Source: Cyanophora paradoxa (lineage: Eukaryota > Glaucocystophyceae > Cyanophorales > Cyanophoraceae). From it: a stretch of 64,000 nt of DNA. Positions within the stretch are counted from its first letter, which is position 1, and each line of letters starts with the position of its first letter. Shown here piece after piece: positions 1 through 11,455 of this stretch. The position numbers and the translations under genes are program-made. The stretch spans positions 124,001-188,000 of the forward strand of contig QPMI01000484.1 in NCBI GenBank assembly GCA_004431415.1. The letters run 5' to 3'. The notes beneath the pieces were generated by a model. The model was not told the origin of the DNA and did no database searches. It worked only from the letters and a program-made list of their open reading frames with translations.

Positions 1-656
1 AGTCCGGATGCATCATGGCATTGCGCGCAACGTAAACACAAATCCGCCGCGCACATGCTGAGCACTGGTTCGACCTGCAACGTAAACGAAACAACGATTA
101 GAATGAAGTCGACAGAAGTGCGACTCGACGTGCGATTGGAAGGGGCCGGCGAGCTTGAGATCGATATCTAGACGCACGTCCAGTTTTTGTCCGCGTTCGC
201 CGAAACGATCTTGAAGCCCGGAGCCTGCGTGGGCGCACGCGCAACGCCCTCACGCGCGCGCGCCTGATCGAGCCGAGGAAATAGATGCGGACCACCAGAT
301 CCGGCTGCGCGCATATGCATGATCAAAACTTTGGATTCGATGAAGACAAGGCCCGGGATCGGAATGGAAGGCTCGATCGTGTTCAATGAAATTGCGAACC
401 TTGATGCGCCCATCGTGAGCAGGACCGCGAGATGAGAATGCTGCACCGGAAAACTATCAGTGCCACAAGTACACCCACAAACAAGAACAATTTAATCCTA
501 GATCTTCATCCTGAGCAAATGCCAAGCTGCAGATTGTGCTGCAGGACATTTCGGCGACAGCGAGTTCGCGCACAGGCCATGTTGCTCTGGTTGTAAGCGC
601 TTGTGTCAATGCGATCCCCGCAACAGCGGGCTACCCGCCAGTGCGTAAGTTTCCAT

Positions 657-695
<39 letters not shown>

Positions 696-3280
696 CAAAT
701 GCATTGCACACCCTCTTGCCATCCCCTCGGAGTGAGGTCCGAACAGTCCACGCCCGAAGTTACGCATGCCGTGTCTGCTCAAACGTAGTAAGCTCAAAAG
801 GCTGAGAATCAACAAATTGGTGGGCAAGGATCAGAGGCCGTACAGTATTCTTCGTCGAACTTGCCGAGGGTCTTCCAAGCTTCCACGGAGTTGTGAGAAG
901 CGCCGACCGCGATGCAGTTCTTGCACGTTGCCGGCTGCCGGCACCACACAAAAGAAATTAGGCGTGCTCGTGTTCATTCGAATTCATACTATGATATTCC
1001 CGCTCGGCGCGGCGAGAGTGAACTCATTGTAATCTTAAGCTCGCGCATGCGCACGGCTGCGAGAGTGCCCTCGGCGGCGCCCCGTCTCCCTGCAGTGCGA
1101 GCGTAAATGAGCGAAAAGAGGTCGTACGCGTGTTTGGAGCAGGGTCGCACGTTGTTCCCGGCCGCGATGAGCACCAGGAAGTCCTGCAAGTACGCGGGAT
1201 TGAGCGCCCAGCGGGCCATCCAACGATAACGCTCCAGAACTTTCGCAGAAAGCTCAATCCAAGCAATGTCTAATGCACCTGCCTGCTGAACGAGAAAGCA
1301 TCGACATTCTTCGAATCGACGCTGTAGCGGTTACAGCTGTACACAGTTAGCGCGGTGTGAGATTGTATTGCTTGTACCAGCATCATCGCGAGGAGCAAAG
1401 CGTACGCACCTGGTTTGCTCGGGGAATGATGGGGCGCAACCATACTGCAATGAAAAATGTCAGACGAGAATTGAGAGGTTCGGTCCAAGACCTAAAATCG
1501 AGTCGGTCACCGAATTCGTGTGAACGCGTGCCCCGAGCTGCCGCGGCCGGTCAACGTTGCGGAATGTTATCACGGGCCGGAGATTCCTGCGAGCCCAGCT
1601 GCAGAGTTCGGTTTCACCTCGTATGCGGGCTGGAACAGGTCGAACAAGCTATCGGGGGTTGCCATGCCGCCAGCTTTAGAGAGAATGCCAAGGTGCTGCA
1701 ACAGACGGCGTCATCAGCCATAATCGATATCAGGCGTATACAAGGCAGCCCCAAACGGCAATGGCGATCCAAGATCGATATTTTTCTCGAAGCGCTGGCG
1801 ATCCATGATCGATCGCGAATTCAAGCGGATCGGACCTGGAAGAAGAGCTGCGCCTCGTACGCGATCCCGTTGTACTTGGACATCTGAGGGCGCGCGCGGA
1901 TCGCGCTCAGCACACCCGGCGTCCGCCGCTGGCCATGGCGCCCTGGACGGGCCCGCCGTGCACCTCCGCGGCCTCCGTCGCGTTCGCCCAGTCGGTCGGG
2001 ACTTTGCCCTAGACACATGCATATGCATACCAGTCATCAGCTCAAAGCACTCCGCATTTATAATTATGATTGAAAGTAAATATGAAAATTCACCAGAACC
2101 GTTCCTGCGACGTGAGTTCCGTGCTGCGAATCTGATTTGGTCTCGCTGAATGCCACGTCGGCCTCCGGTGAAATCCAGTACCGGAGCAGCTGACAATTTG
2201 CAATGTTAATGTTTCAGTTGCACGTCACATCCGATCATATTTTGGGGCCGTATACATAGGAGCACCTTTTTGCGGTTGGTCAACGGGATGGCATCTTTCG
2301 TATCCTTCAGAGTTATGTTTGCCAAGGCAGACGCGAAGGCACTGAGCACGCGCAAGCGATGGTTTGAAATTCAGTGCAAGTGAGCCGCCGCACCGCAGGG
2401 GCGCACCTGGCCGTGTCGCTTCCACTCTCGAGGAATGAGCAGTGATCGAAGTCGAGGGCGTCGTCTGCGACCTGATCGAAACAACCGATCATCGGATCTC
2501 GATCGCGCTCAAAATGCCTTCCGGATCCATGCAATAACTAACATGCAAAAAATTCTGCGATATATATCTAGCGATGCGTGCTCGAGCTCACCGCAACGAT
2601 CTGGTTCTCTCCGTGGATCCCGCGGGCCCAAAGGGGGTTGCTCGAGGGCAGGCCGTCTCCCGCTCCTGCGGATGCGGAGGAAAGAGCGCGCCAAAGGTGA
2701 GCCCCAGACGGCTGCCTCTGCAGCTGGCAGTCGAGGCGGCACCGGATGTCAGCAGAGTCGCGGCGTGTCTGTTGCGAAGCGTAGAGCGGGACACTCCGTC
2801 CACCCAGGACACGAGCGGCTGCTCGGCGATTCGAGCTCAACTGTGGACAGATTCCAACGATCCATGGAAAAGAAATCCGTGACCACCTCGTGCGCCAGGC
2901 GCTCGGCGACGCGACTGGGGTCGGCGTTCCCGCAGTTGACGCGAACCGCCTCGCGCGAGGAGCGGACGGAAATCGAGGATCCAGAAAACTCGTCCCGGAG
3001 CGCCTTCTCCAAAGCGGCTGCACGCGCGCGCGCGCGGATTCCGCAAAACTGTGAAGGCAGACTTCCGAACGCATGCGTCTATGGATGATCTCTAGATATG
3101 GTAAACGGAACTTCGAATTCGGACGCGCACCGGCGTACGCAGCGAGGTTGCCTTCGGCATGAATGTGCGCGTGGAGCTCGTTTGTCTGGGCGGCAAACGA
3201 GGCGACCGTGCGCGCAATCTGGGGCGGCCGCGGGGTTCAGCGTGGGGCGATCGATCGCGATATCCGGATCCTAGGCCTGC
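1..3280 (-). pseudogene. Second (duplicated) S8 exon block, exons 5-24, partial
   Basis: This is the downstream half of the tandem duplication. It repeats the exons for the prosegment end, the Asp region (about 2407-2471), the His region (about 2100-2189), the LIAAGN exon (about 1140-1220), the PATCKNCIAVGAS exon (about 850-940) and the SSRGP exon (about 400-440). It has no start exon of its own. One C is missing near 1080, in the exon that reads GDGGAAEGTLAA in the other copy, which causes a frameshift. The left edge of the window cuts it before the serine exon. Confidence 0.75.
657..690. repeat. Poly(G) run of 34 bases
   Basis: Uninterrupted G run in the intron between the S8 exons encoding FDEEY and SSRGP; on the gene strand it is poly(C). 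The duplicate at 4014-4046 has 33 G. Copy B at 44740 has only six G at this place, so the run expanded in the copy A lineage before the tandem duplication. Confidence 0.95.
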
Positions 3281-4013
3281 GACGTGCCGTGAATCGCCAG
3301 TAGAGCCGGCTTGACGCCTGGCGTGCCCGGGCCATCTGAAGCACGTTGCAAGAATGAGTCCGGATGCATCATGGCATTGCGCGCAACGTAAACACAAATC
3401 CGCCGCGCACATGCTGAGCACTGGTTCGACCTGCAACGTAAACGAAACAACGATTAGAATGAAGTCGACAGAAGTGCGACTCGACGTGCGATTGGAAGGG
3501 GCCGGCGAGCTTGAGATCGATATCTAGACGCACGTCCAGTTTTTGTCCGCGTTCGCCGAAACGATCTTGAAGCCCGGAGCCTGCGTGGGCGCACGCGCAA
3601 CGCCCTCACGCGCGCGCGCCTGATCGAGCCGAGGAAATAGATGCGGACCACCAGATCCGGCTGCGCGCATATGCATGATCAAAACTTTGGATTCGATGAA
3701 GACAAGGCCCGGGGATCGGAATGGAAGGCTCGATCGTGTTCAATGAAATTGCGAACCTTGATGCGCCCATCGTGAGCAGGACCGCGAGATGAGAATGCTG
3801 CACCGGAAAACTATCAGTGCCACAAGTACACCCACAAACAAGAACAATTTAATCCTAGATCTTCATCCTGAGCAAATGCCAAGCTGCAGATTGTGCTGCA
3901 GGACATTTCGGCGACAGCGAGTTCGCGCACAGGCCATGTTGCTCTGGTTGTAAGCGCTTGTGTCAATGCGATCCCCGCAACAGCGGGCTACCCGCCAGTG
4001 CGTAAGTTTCCAT

Positions 4014-4051
<38 letters not shown>

Positions 4052-7000
4052 CAAATGCATTGCACACCCTCTTGCCATCCCCTCGGAGTGAGGTCCGAAC
4101 AGTCCACGCCCGAAGTTACGCATGCCGTGTCTGCTCAAACGTAGTAAGCTCAAAAGGCTGAGAATCAACAAATTGGTGGGCAAGGATCAGAGGCCGTACA
4201 GTATTCTTCGTCGAACTTGCCGAGGGTCTTCCAAGCTTCCACGGAGTTGTGAGAAGCGCCGACCGCGATGCAGTTCTTGCACGTTGCCGGCTGCCGGCAC
4301 CACACAAAAGAAATTAGGCGTGCTCGTGTTCATTCGAATTCATACTATGATATTCCCGCTCGGCGCGGCGAGAGTGAACTCATTGTAATCTTAAGCTCGC
4401 GCATGCGCACGGCTGCGAGAGTGCCCTCGGCGGCGCCCCCGTCTCCCTGCAGTGCGAGCGTAAATGAGCGAAAAGAGGTCGTACGCGTGTTTGGAGCAGG
4501 GTCGCACGTTGTTCCCGGCCGCGATGAGCACCAGGAAGTCCTGCAAGTACGCGGGATTGAGCGCCCAGCGGGCCATCCAACGATAACGCTCCAGAACTTT
4601 CGCAGAAAGCTCAATCCAAGCAATGTCTAATGCACCTGCCTGCTGAACGAGAAAGCATCGACATTCTTCGAATCGACGCTGTAGCGGTTACAGCTGTACA
4701 CAGTTAGCGCGGTGTGAGATTGTATTGCTTGTACCAGCATCATCGCGAGGAGCAAAGCGTACGCACCTGGTTTGCTCGGGAATGATGGGGCGCAACCATA
4801 CTGCAATGAAAAATGTCAGACGAGAATTGAGAGGTTCGGTCCAAGACCTAAAATCGAGTCGGTCACCGAATTCGTGTGAACGCGTGCCCCGAGCTGCCGC
4901 GGCCGGTCAACGTTGCGGAATGTTATCACGGGCCGGAGATTCCTGCGAGCCCAGCTGCAGAGTTCGGTTTCACCTCGTATGCGGGCTGGAACAGGTCGAA
5001 CAAGCTATCGGGGGTTGCCATGCCGCCAGCTTTAGAGAGAATGCCAAGGTGCTGCAACAGACGGCGTCATCAGCCATAATCGATATCAGGCGTATACAAG
5101 GCAGCCCCAAACGGCAATGGCGATCCAAGATCGATATTTTTCTCGAAGCGCTGGCGATCCATGATCGATCGCGAATTCAAGCGGATCGGACCTGGAAGAA
5201 GAGCTGCGCCTCGTACGCGATCCCGTTGTACTTGGACATCTGAGGGCGCGCGCGGATCGCGCTCAGCACACCCGGCGTCCGCCGCTGGCCATGGCGCCCT
5301 GGACGGGCCCGCCGTGCACCTCCGCGGCCTCCGTCGCGTTCGCCCAGTCGGTCGGGACTTTGCCCTAGACACATGCATATGCATACCAGTCATCAGCTCA
5401 AAGCACTCCGCATTTATAATTATGATTGAAAGTAAATATGAAAATTCACCAGAACCGTTCCTGCGACGTGAGTTCCGTGCTGCGAATCTGATTTGGTCTC
5501 GCTGAATGCCACGTCGGCCTCCGGTGAAATCCAGTACCGGAGCAGCTGACAATTTGCAATGTTAATGTTTCAGTTGCACGTCACATCCGATCATATTTTG
5601 GGGCCGTATACATAGGAGCACCTTTTTGCGGTTGGTCAACGGGATGGCATCTTTCGTATCCTTCAGAGTTATGTTTGCCAAGGCAGACGCGAAGGCACTG
5701 AGCACGCGCAAGCGATGGTTTGAAATTCAGTGCAAGTGAGCCGCCGCACCGCAGGGGCGCACCTGGCCGTGTCGCTTCCACTCTCGAGGAATGAGCAGTG
5801 ATCGAAGTCGAGGGCGTCGTCTGCGACCTGATCGAAACAACCGATCATCGGATCTCGATCGCGCTCAAAATGCCTTCCGGATCCATGCAATAACTAACAT
5901 GCAAAAAATTCTGCGATATATATCTAGCGATGCGTGCTCGAGCTCACCGCAACGATCTGGTTCTCTCCGTGGATCCCGCGGGCCCAAAGGGGGTTGCTCG
6001 AGGGCAGGCCGTCTCCCGCTCCTGCGGATGCGGAGGAAAGAGCGCGCCAAAGGTGAGCCCCAGACGGCTGCCTCTGCAGCTGGCAGTCGAGGCGGCACCG
6101 GATGTCAGCAGAGTCGCGGCGTGTCTGTTGCGAAGCGTAGAGCGGGACACTCCGTCCACCCAGGACACGAGCGGCTGCTCGGCGATTCGAGCTCAACTGT
6201 GGACAGATTCCAACGATCCATGGAAAAGAAATCCGTGACCACCTCGTGCGCCAGGCGCTCGGCGACGCGACTGGGGTCGGCATTCCCGCAGTTGACGCGA
6301 ACCGCCTCGCGCGAGGAGCGGACGGAAATCGAGGATCCAGAAAACTCGTCCCGGAGCGCCTTCTCCAAAGCGGCTGCACGCGCGCGCGCGCGGATTCCGC
6401 AAAACTGTGCAGGCAGACTTCCGAACGCATGCGTCTATGGATGATCTCTAGATATGGTAAACGGAACTTCGAATTCGGACGCGCACCGGCGTACGCAGCG
6501 AGGTTGCCTTCGGCATGAATGTGCGCGTGGAGCTCGTTTGTCTGGGCGGCAAACGAGGCGACCGTGCGCGCAATCTGGGGCGGCCGCGGGGTTCAGCGTG
6601 GGGCGATCGATCGCGATATCCGGATCCTAGGCCTGCAGCTGGGCGAGGCCGCGCCTTGTGCTCGGGGCGGTGCGCGTCGATCCACTGCACGCCAGGGGCC
6701 GTTCTGCGTGCACACGCGCATGTAGAAAATTTTAAATTAAAGCTGGAATAATCATTCGACATTATAATTATCAAGATTCGAATTCGATTCGAAATCGAAA
6801 TAAGTATACGCATGATCATGAGCAGCACTAGTCGAGAAAGATCTAGACGTCGACGTCGACGTTTTCGAATTCATTTGAATTGACTGCGCACCGCAGGCGC
6901 TCGGCCTGGCTGGGCGTGGCGGTGACGAAGTAGGAGTGGTGCGGGATGTAACCGCCTAGAACGACCCCCGCGTGCGACTCGATCGCGGCCCGCGCCTGGA

Positions 7001-7558
7001 CCGTCAGCGGGGCCCCGACGTGGACCTGACCGGAGCATCGATAACCCCACATCAGTGCTTGCCGGGTGACGACTGGCTTTAAGCGGTGCGCACCAGGTAG
7101 ACACGCGGCTGGTCGTAGACGTCGTGCTGCGACTGGCCATGGCCGCGGTGACGGTCGTGGGGCCCTGGCGACGACTGGCGGGCCCGGAGCTTCGCGTGGT
7201 GCGCGAGGGCCGGCTGGGCGTGCGTGTCGACCGATCGGCCGTTCGCGAAGCAGATCTGCGCGAATACGGACGCCGACACTCGTGAGTAACAGTAAACATG
7301 CTGCACATCTCCAAACGGATGCATATATATGTATGCGTGTCGAGGCTGTGACGGGCTGTTTGTACGTATACATGCATGTGTGCAAGGATACGCGTACGTA
7401 TGCGTGATCGTGTGGGCGTAAACACGCACCGTGTGCGGGTTCTGGAGGCTCGCGCGGCATCCGTCGCTCGCCGAGGCGAGGACGACCGCGAGGAGGCCCA
7501 GAAGGGCAGCGACCGCCAGCGCGACCGGCGCGCCGTGCGAGCTCTGCGACCGCGCCAT
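3271..7558 (-). pseudogene. Subtilisin-like (S8) protease, copy A, truncated by duplication
   Basis: Spliced gene read on the minus strand. Exon 1 (7430-7558) encodes a signal peptide with a hydrophobic core. Exon 2 is 7094-7255, exon 3 is 6892-7025 (prosegment ending in the TPSQAERL stretch) and exon 4 is 6655-6703 (VQWIDVHRPEHK). Downstream exons carry the catalytic Asp region (VADDALDFDHC, starting 5827), the catalytic His (QHGTHVAGT, 5456-5545) and the Ser exon (starting 3430). The Ser exon is cut at the duplication junction and reads GTS-Q-A-stop, with the stop at 3271-3273, so the usual MATP following the Ser is lost. Exon phases match copy B. The family assignment rests on several conserved S8 motifs in the right order. 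I infer the copy is non-functional unless splicing skips the damage. Confidence 0.8.
4014..4046. repeat. Poly(G) run of 33 bases
   Basis: Duplicate of the run at 657-690. The one-base difference is within what replication slippage or sequencing error would give, and the proline or glycine reading frames across it are artefacts. Confidence 0.95.
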
Positions 7559-8300
7559 CGCTGTGCCACGGTGTCAACGTCAACGGCCTGTCCCACGCGT
7601 ACGGTCGGCTCCGAGGCTCGCCGAGGCGTCGCGTTATCGATAGGCGAAGGCAGCCTGGCAGTTACTACGTATACTGCGATAGTTACAAGAAACGTACTAC
7701 GGTATGCACCGTTGTACGCAGTACTACGCACGCACGCGTAGGCTGGCCTGCCAGGCTGTAGCCTGTAGGCCTAGGTACTACCGGTACCGTAGTAATACCG
7801 TGTAATACTTAATTACCGCGCTGACATAACTACTGCGCTACCATATTACTGGCAATTTACTGCGCTCAAAAATTTTAGAAACGCAGTAAATTGGTAGCGC
7901 AGTAATACCCCCTTGGCCTATTACCCCAGTATAATATTTTCCGAGGCCGATGGAACGCAGTAATTTGGTGGCGCAGAAAAGCGCCTACGTACCGGCGCAG
8001 AAATTTTAGAACGCAGTAATTTGTGGCGCAGTAAATAAGTGTTACACGGTACTGTGACGGTAGCGGCGGGTATAGCTCAGCGGCCGCCGGGCCGCCGGGC
8101 TAGTACGTATCATCAATGATTCATCATACGTATACTATCATGCGTGCCACGGCCCACGGACCACGGTGCAAGTGCCTGCCGCCGCGGGCCGGGCCGGCCG
8201 GGCCTGGGCGCAGTACTCGAGCTCTCGAGTCTCGACTCTTGAGTAGCGCTCGAGTAGCTGCGGTACCTACTAGTAGGCTTTTAGTATCCTATTACTGTAG
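7559..8300. other. Upstream region of S8 copy A with small hairpins; no gene seen
   Basis: The first 130 bases resemble 59692-59880, the sequence upstream of copy B, so the paralogues share their 5' flank. Beyond that are short inverted repeats built on CGCAGTAA and its complement, alternating with ACCGCG. No open frame looks coding. The S8 promoter should lie here, but I see no convincing TATA box. Confidence 0.6.
7853..7893. repeat. Perfect 12-bp inverted repeat
   Basis: CAATTTACTGCG at 7853-7864 pairs with CGCAGTAAATTG at 7882-7893 across a 17-base spacer. Degenerate relatives of the arms recur between 7800 and 8040. This could be a small MITE-like remnant or a cruciform-forming site. Confidence 0.8.
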
Positions 8301-10236
8301 GAGGCGGAAAAGTACCACATGCACATCGCCCACATCGCCGCCCACCTCGCCTCCCCGTCCGCCCCGCCCCGCCCCGCCCCGCCCCCTGCCCCACTCCCCT
8401 CTAGATCTGCGACCCCGCGGGGGGCGGCAGGGAGCGGGCCCTCTCCCGCCCCGAGCTCCTCACCGCCCTCACCGCCTCCCGCCACGCCCGCTCCCGCCCC
8501 GCCACCCACGACGTCCGCCCCGCCCCCGGCCCCGCCCCCGCCCCCGCCCCCGCCCCCGCCCCGCCTGACGCCTCGCCGGGGGCAGGCGGCGCTGCTCCTC
8601 GCGAACCTCGCCCTCGCCCGTGCGCCCGCGCCGGGCCGGCGCCCCGCCCCGCGCCGCGTGGCCCTTATGACGGGAGGGCAGACCCGGCGGGGCTGGCGGC
8701 GGTGGAAGGGAACGCGCAGGCGGCCATCCTCGTCAACTAGGCCGCCTCCGACCCCGCGTGCGGCCCGCCCGCCCCGCCCGCCCCGCCCCGCGCCGGCGCC
8801 GCTCACGTGCACGGGGCGGGCGGACGGGCAGGGCGGAGGCGGGGACGGCGGCGCGGGCGGCGGCGGCGGCGCACGAGATGCGGGGCACGCTGCGGGCGCT
8901 GGGCTCTCGGCGGGGCCCCGCGGCGCGCGGCCACGGCGCCGGGCCCGGGGGCGGGAGCCCGAGGCGGCGGCGGAGCGCGCCACGGCGCTCTGGCGGCTCG
9001 GCGGCAAGCTCGCCGCCGTCGCCCGCCGGCCCCGGGCGGCCTCCTCCCAGGGCCCGGCGGGGCGGCGGGGGTCCGGAGCGGGGCCGGGGCCGGGCGGGGG
9101 CGCTGGTGCTCAAGGACCCGGCGCTGCTGCAGCTGGCGCAGGTCGTGGCGCTGAAGGAGGCGGCCTCGCCGCCGCCCGCCAGGGCCTCCTCGCCCGCCTG
9201 CCCCCCGCGGGGACCGCCGGCCCCGCCTCCCCTACGCCTCGGGCCGCCCCGCAAGCAAGCACCCCAAGGGCCTCTCCTGGGCACCGCACGGCCAGGGGCG
9301 CGAGGCCGGGGCCGGGGCCGGGGCGAGGAGGAGGGGGAGGGGGAGGGGGAGGGCGGGGAGGCGGGCGGCTCGCTGCACACGCCCTCGCCGGCGCCGTCCG
9401 CTTCCCCCGCCCCGCCCCGCCCCCCGCCCCGGGCGAGCCTCGGACAAGGTGCTGAACGGCCGGACACAAGCGGGGAGGCGGAGGCGAAGAGGCGCCCCCG
9501 CCGCACCATCGCCGCCGCCTCCCCCTCGCCCACGCCTCCCCCGCCTCCAGGCCTGCCCCGCCCCACCCCGCCCCGCCCCGGGGCGCCCCTGACGCCCCGC
9601 CAGGGGCGACGTCCTGCGCCGCGCCGCCAGCGGCCCCCCCGGCTCCGGCGAGGCGCGCGCCTTCCCGCTGCCCCCTCCGGCCACCGTGGCGGGGGCGCGG
9701 GCGTCGGCGGCGGGGCGCTGCTGCCGCGCGCGGGCCTCGCTGGGGGCCTCGTCGCTGCGGGACCGGGCGCCCCGGCGCGCCCCTTCCCCGCCCCGCCCCA
9801 CGCCCCGCCGGGGACGCCGGCAGCCTCCGCCGCGTCCCCCTCGCCCCCCCCTCCGCCCGCTCGCCTCGGCGGCCGCCCGCGGGCCCCCCGCCGCGTCGCC
9901 CCCGCCGCTCTCCTCGGCGGCCGCCGGGGGCCCTTGAGCTCGGCTGGGGCCGGGAGGGGCCGGGGCTGGCGGGCCGCTGGGGCGGTCCGGGAGCACGCGG
10001 AGCGTCGGCTCGCAGCGGGCGCCCTCCTCCGGCCTCTCCCTCGGCCCCGCCCCGCCATCACCCCCGCCCCGCCGCGCCTCTCGAGCCCCTCTCCCCGCAG
10101 GCCGGCCCCGTTCCCATACCCCCCGGGGCCTCGCCCCCTCCCCTCGCGATCGCGCCCCCGCAGCTCTCCCCGCCGCCCCCTGCAGCTGGCCCCTCCACAC
10201 CCTGCCGCCCCCGCCACACCCTCCAGAACGGAATAA
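8301..10236. other. Extremely GC-rich segment, coding status unresolved
   Basis: About 1.9 kb dominated by CCCCG, GGCGG and CCGCC runs. Every frame on both strands stays open for hundreds of codons, which reflects the lack of AT-rich stop codons and is not evidence of a gene. The most protein-like stretches are on the plus strand: LKDPALLQLAQVVALKEAA near 9110-9170 and LAAVEGNAQAAILVN near 8690-8735. An AATAAA at 10211-10216 would fit the 3' end of a plus-strand transcript. Equally it may be a CpG-island-like or non-coding region. I assign no function. Confidence 0.4.
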
Positions 10237-11455
10237 ATTATTTAACTTGAAAGTAGAAGTAATATTTTTTTAATGTTAATGCGTCAAGACTGGCATTGCG
10301 GGAAGCCTGACGCCGGCACAACACCGAAATGCGCACTGCGGCATCGTCTCCCTTCAGTTATCATGAGTCACCTTCAAGTTCGCCCGACGTCGACAGTACT
10401 AGTCCCCTCGGGCTTCCGGCCCCCGCCCGAGGCTCTGAATCCGCCTTCCAGTCCGCCCGCTTCAAAGGCTTCGTCTTTAGCTCGTTGTTCAACGGTTAGA
10501 CGTTCCGATCGCGAGGTCCTCTTCCATGCCTAGATCTGATCATGATTCCTGTGATTTCTCTTTCTCTGAGGCTCCGCCGGTTTCTGAGTCAGTCTGCTCA
10601 TCGCAATCGGCTGCAGTACTAGTGCTATAGCCAGCAGTGGTATCCTTGATCATGAGCTCGAGTGTCAATGGATGTTACTTTTACCTTAGCTCTTTTCGAA
10701 TTCGTGTCTCTCTCCTAGGCCTTGCCCCGTCGAGATCTCGCCGAGTCGAGCTCGGCCGTATGAATTTGATCGCGTGTCCGAGGCTGGATCTCGCACAGCC
10801 AGATCTAGATCTAGAATTTTCCGTCTTGAGCTCGCCGAGTCGATTGATCGATATCGCGTCGACGTCGTCCGATCGCGATGATCTTTAATTTCTCGATCTG
10901 TCTAGATCTAGATCTAGATCTAGATAGCTCGATCTCTCCTTCCGTCTTTTTGCAGTCGGCTCTTCGTCATCTTAAGCTTGCAATTGTCCTAGTTCGCGGC
11001 GTCACGCGGCGAGCTGGTGGAACCGTTGAACCGGTGCCCAGAGCTCGAAAATGTGCATGTCACAGTGTGGTACATGGTACATCACCGTACATGTTGTTGG
11101 AAGCTGTTGGTACATGTGCATGTGGCCGATTATGCATCAAAAACAAACAATTCGTACGGCCGGAATTCGGCCCTTTGAGAGCACATGTACAGCCGCCGCG
11201 CACATAGATTGCGATTGGCTGATTTATTGAAGTTCGAAACAAGAAATAAAAGACAATCAATGCGCAAGCTTAAGGTCGAATTTAATCATGCAACGAGTAC
11301 ATCACCCTCATTTACTGCCTGCAGCCGTCAACATTACATCTCTAAATATCCTGGGCCTGAATCCATGCATATGGCGGAATCGAAATCGAAATCGAAAGAT
11401 GTATTCGATCGGGGCGGGGTCGCGATCGCCACGTTTAAAGCGGAGTGCAGTCGGC
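10237..11455. other. Spacer downstream of S8 copy B; no gene seen
   Basis: AT-richer than the flanks, with alternating palindromic arrays such as the TCTAGA series at 10901-10924. An AATAAA on the minus strand at about 11222-11227 lies some 230 bases past the S8 stop codon and could be its poly(A) signal. Short open frames here show no recognisable motif. Confidence 0.55.
10901..10924. repeat. Alternating TCT/AGA palindromic array
   Basis: 24 bases made of a trinucleotide alternating with its own reverse complement. A similar array made of TGA/TCA occurs at 43785-43808 inside an S8 intron. Confidence 0.9.

Larger units (their letters stand above)
1..6636. repeat. 3356-bp tandem duplication inside S8 gene copy A
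   Basis: Bases 1-3280 and 3357-6636 are nearly identical at a constant offset of 3356. The unit runs 3281-6636; the left copy continues off the window. At the 3280/3281 junction, sequence from S8 intron 4 is joined to the middle of the catalytic-serine exon, so the duplicated block spans exons 5-24. The two copies differ by single bases and homopolymer lengths, for example a missing C near 1080 relative to 4438 and a G-run of 34 versus 33. That suggests a young duplication. Copy B at 44.0-47.6 kb shows the unduplicated arrangement. Confidence 0.93.

Noticed and set aside
506-827. Poly-proline and poly-glycine ORFs across the G runs
   Set aside because: They arise from the homopolymer inside an S8 intron.
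8733-10217. Overlapping 490-residue open frames on both strands
   Set aside because: All frames are open because GC is extreme; composition is Ala/Gly/Arg/Pro only and no motif is present.
10470-10540. tRNA-like stretch (TTCAACGGTTAGA)
   Set aside because: No acceptor stem, anticodon arm or T-loop could be paired.
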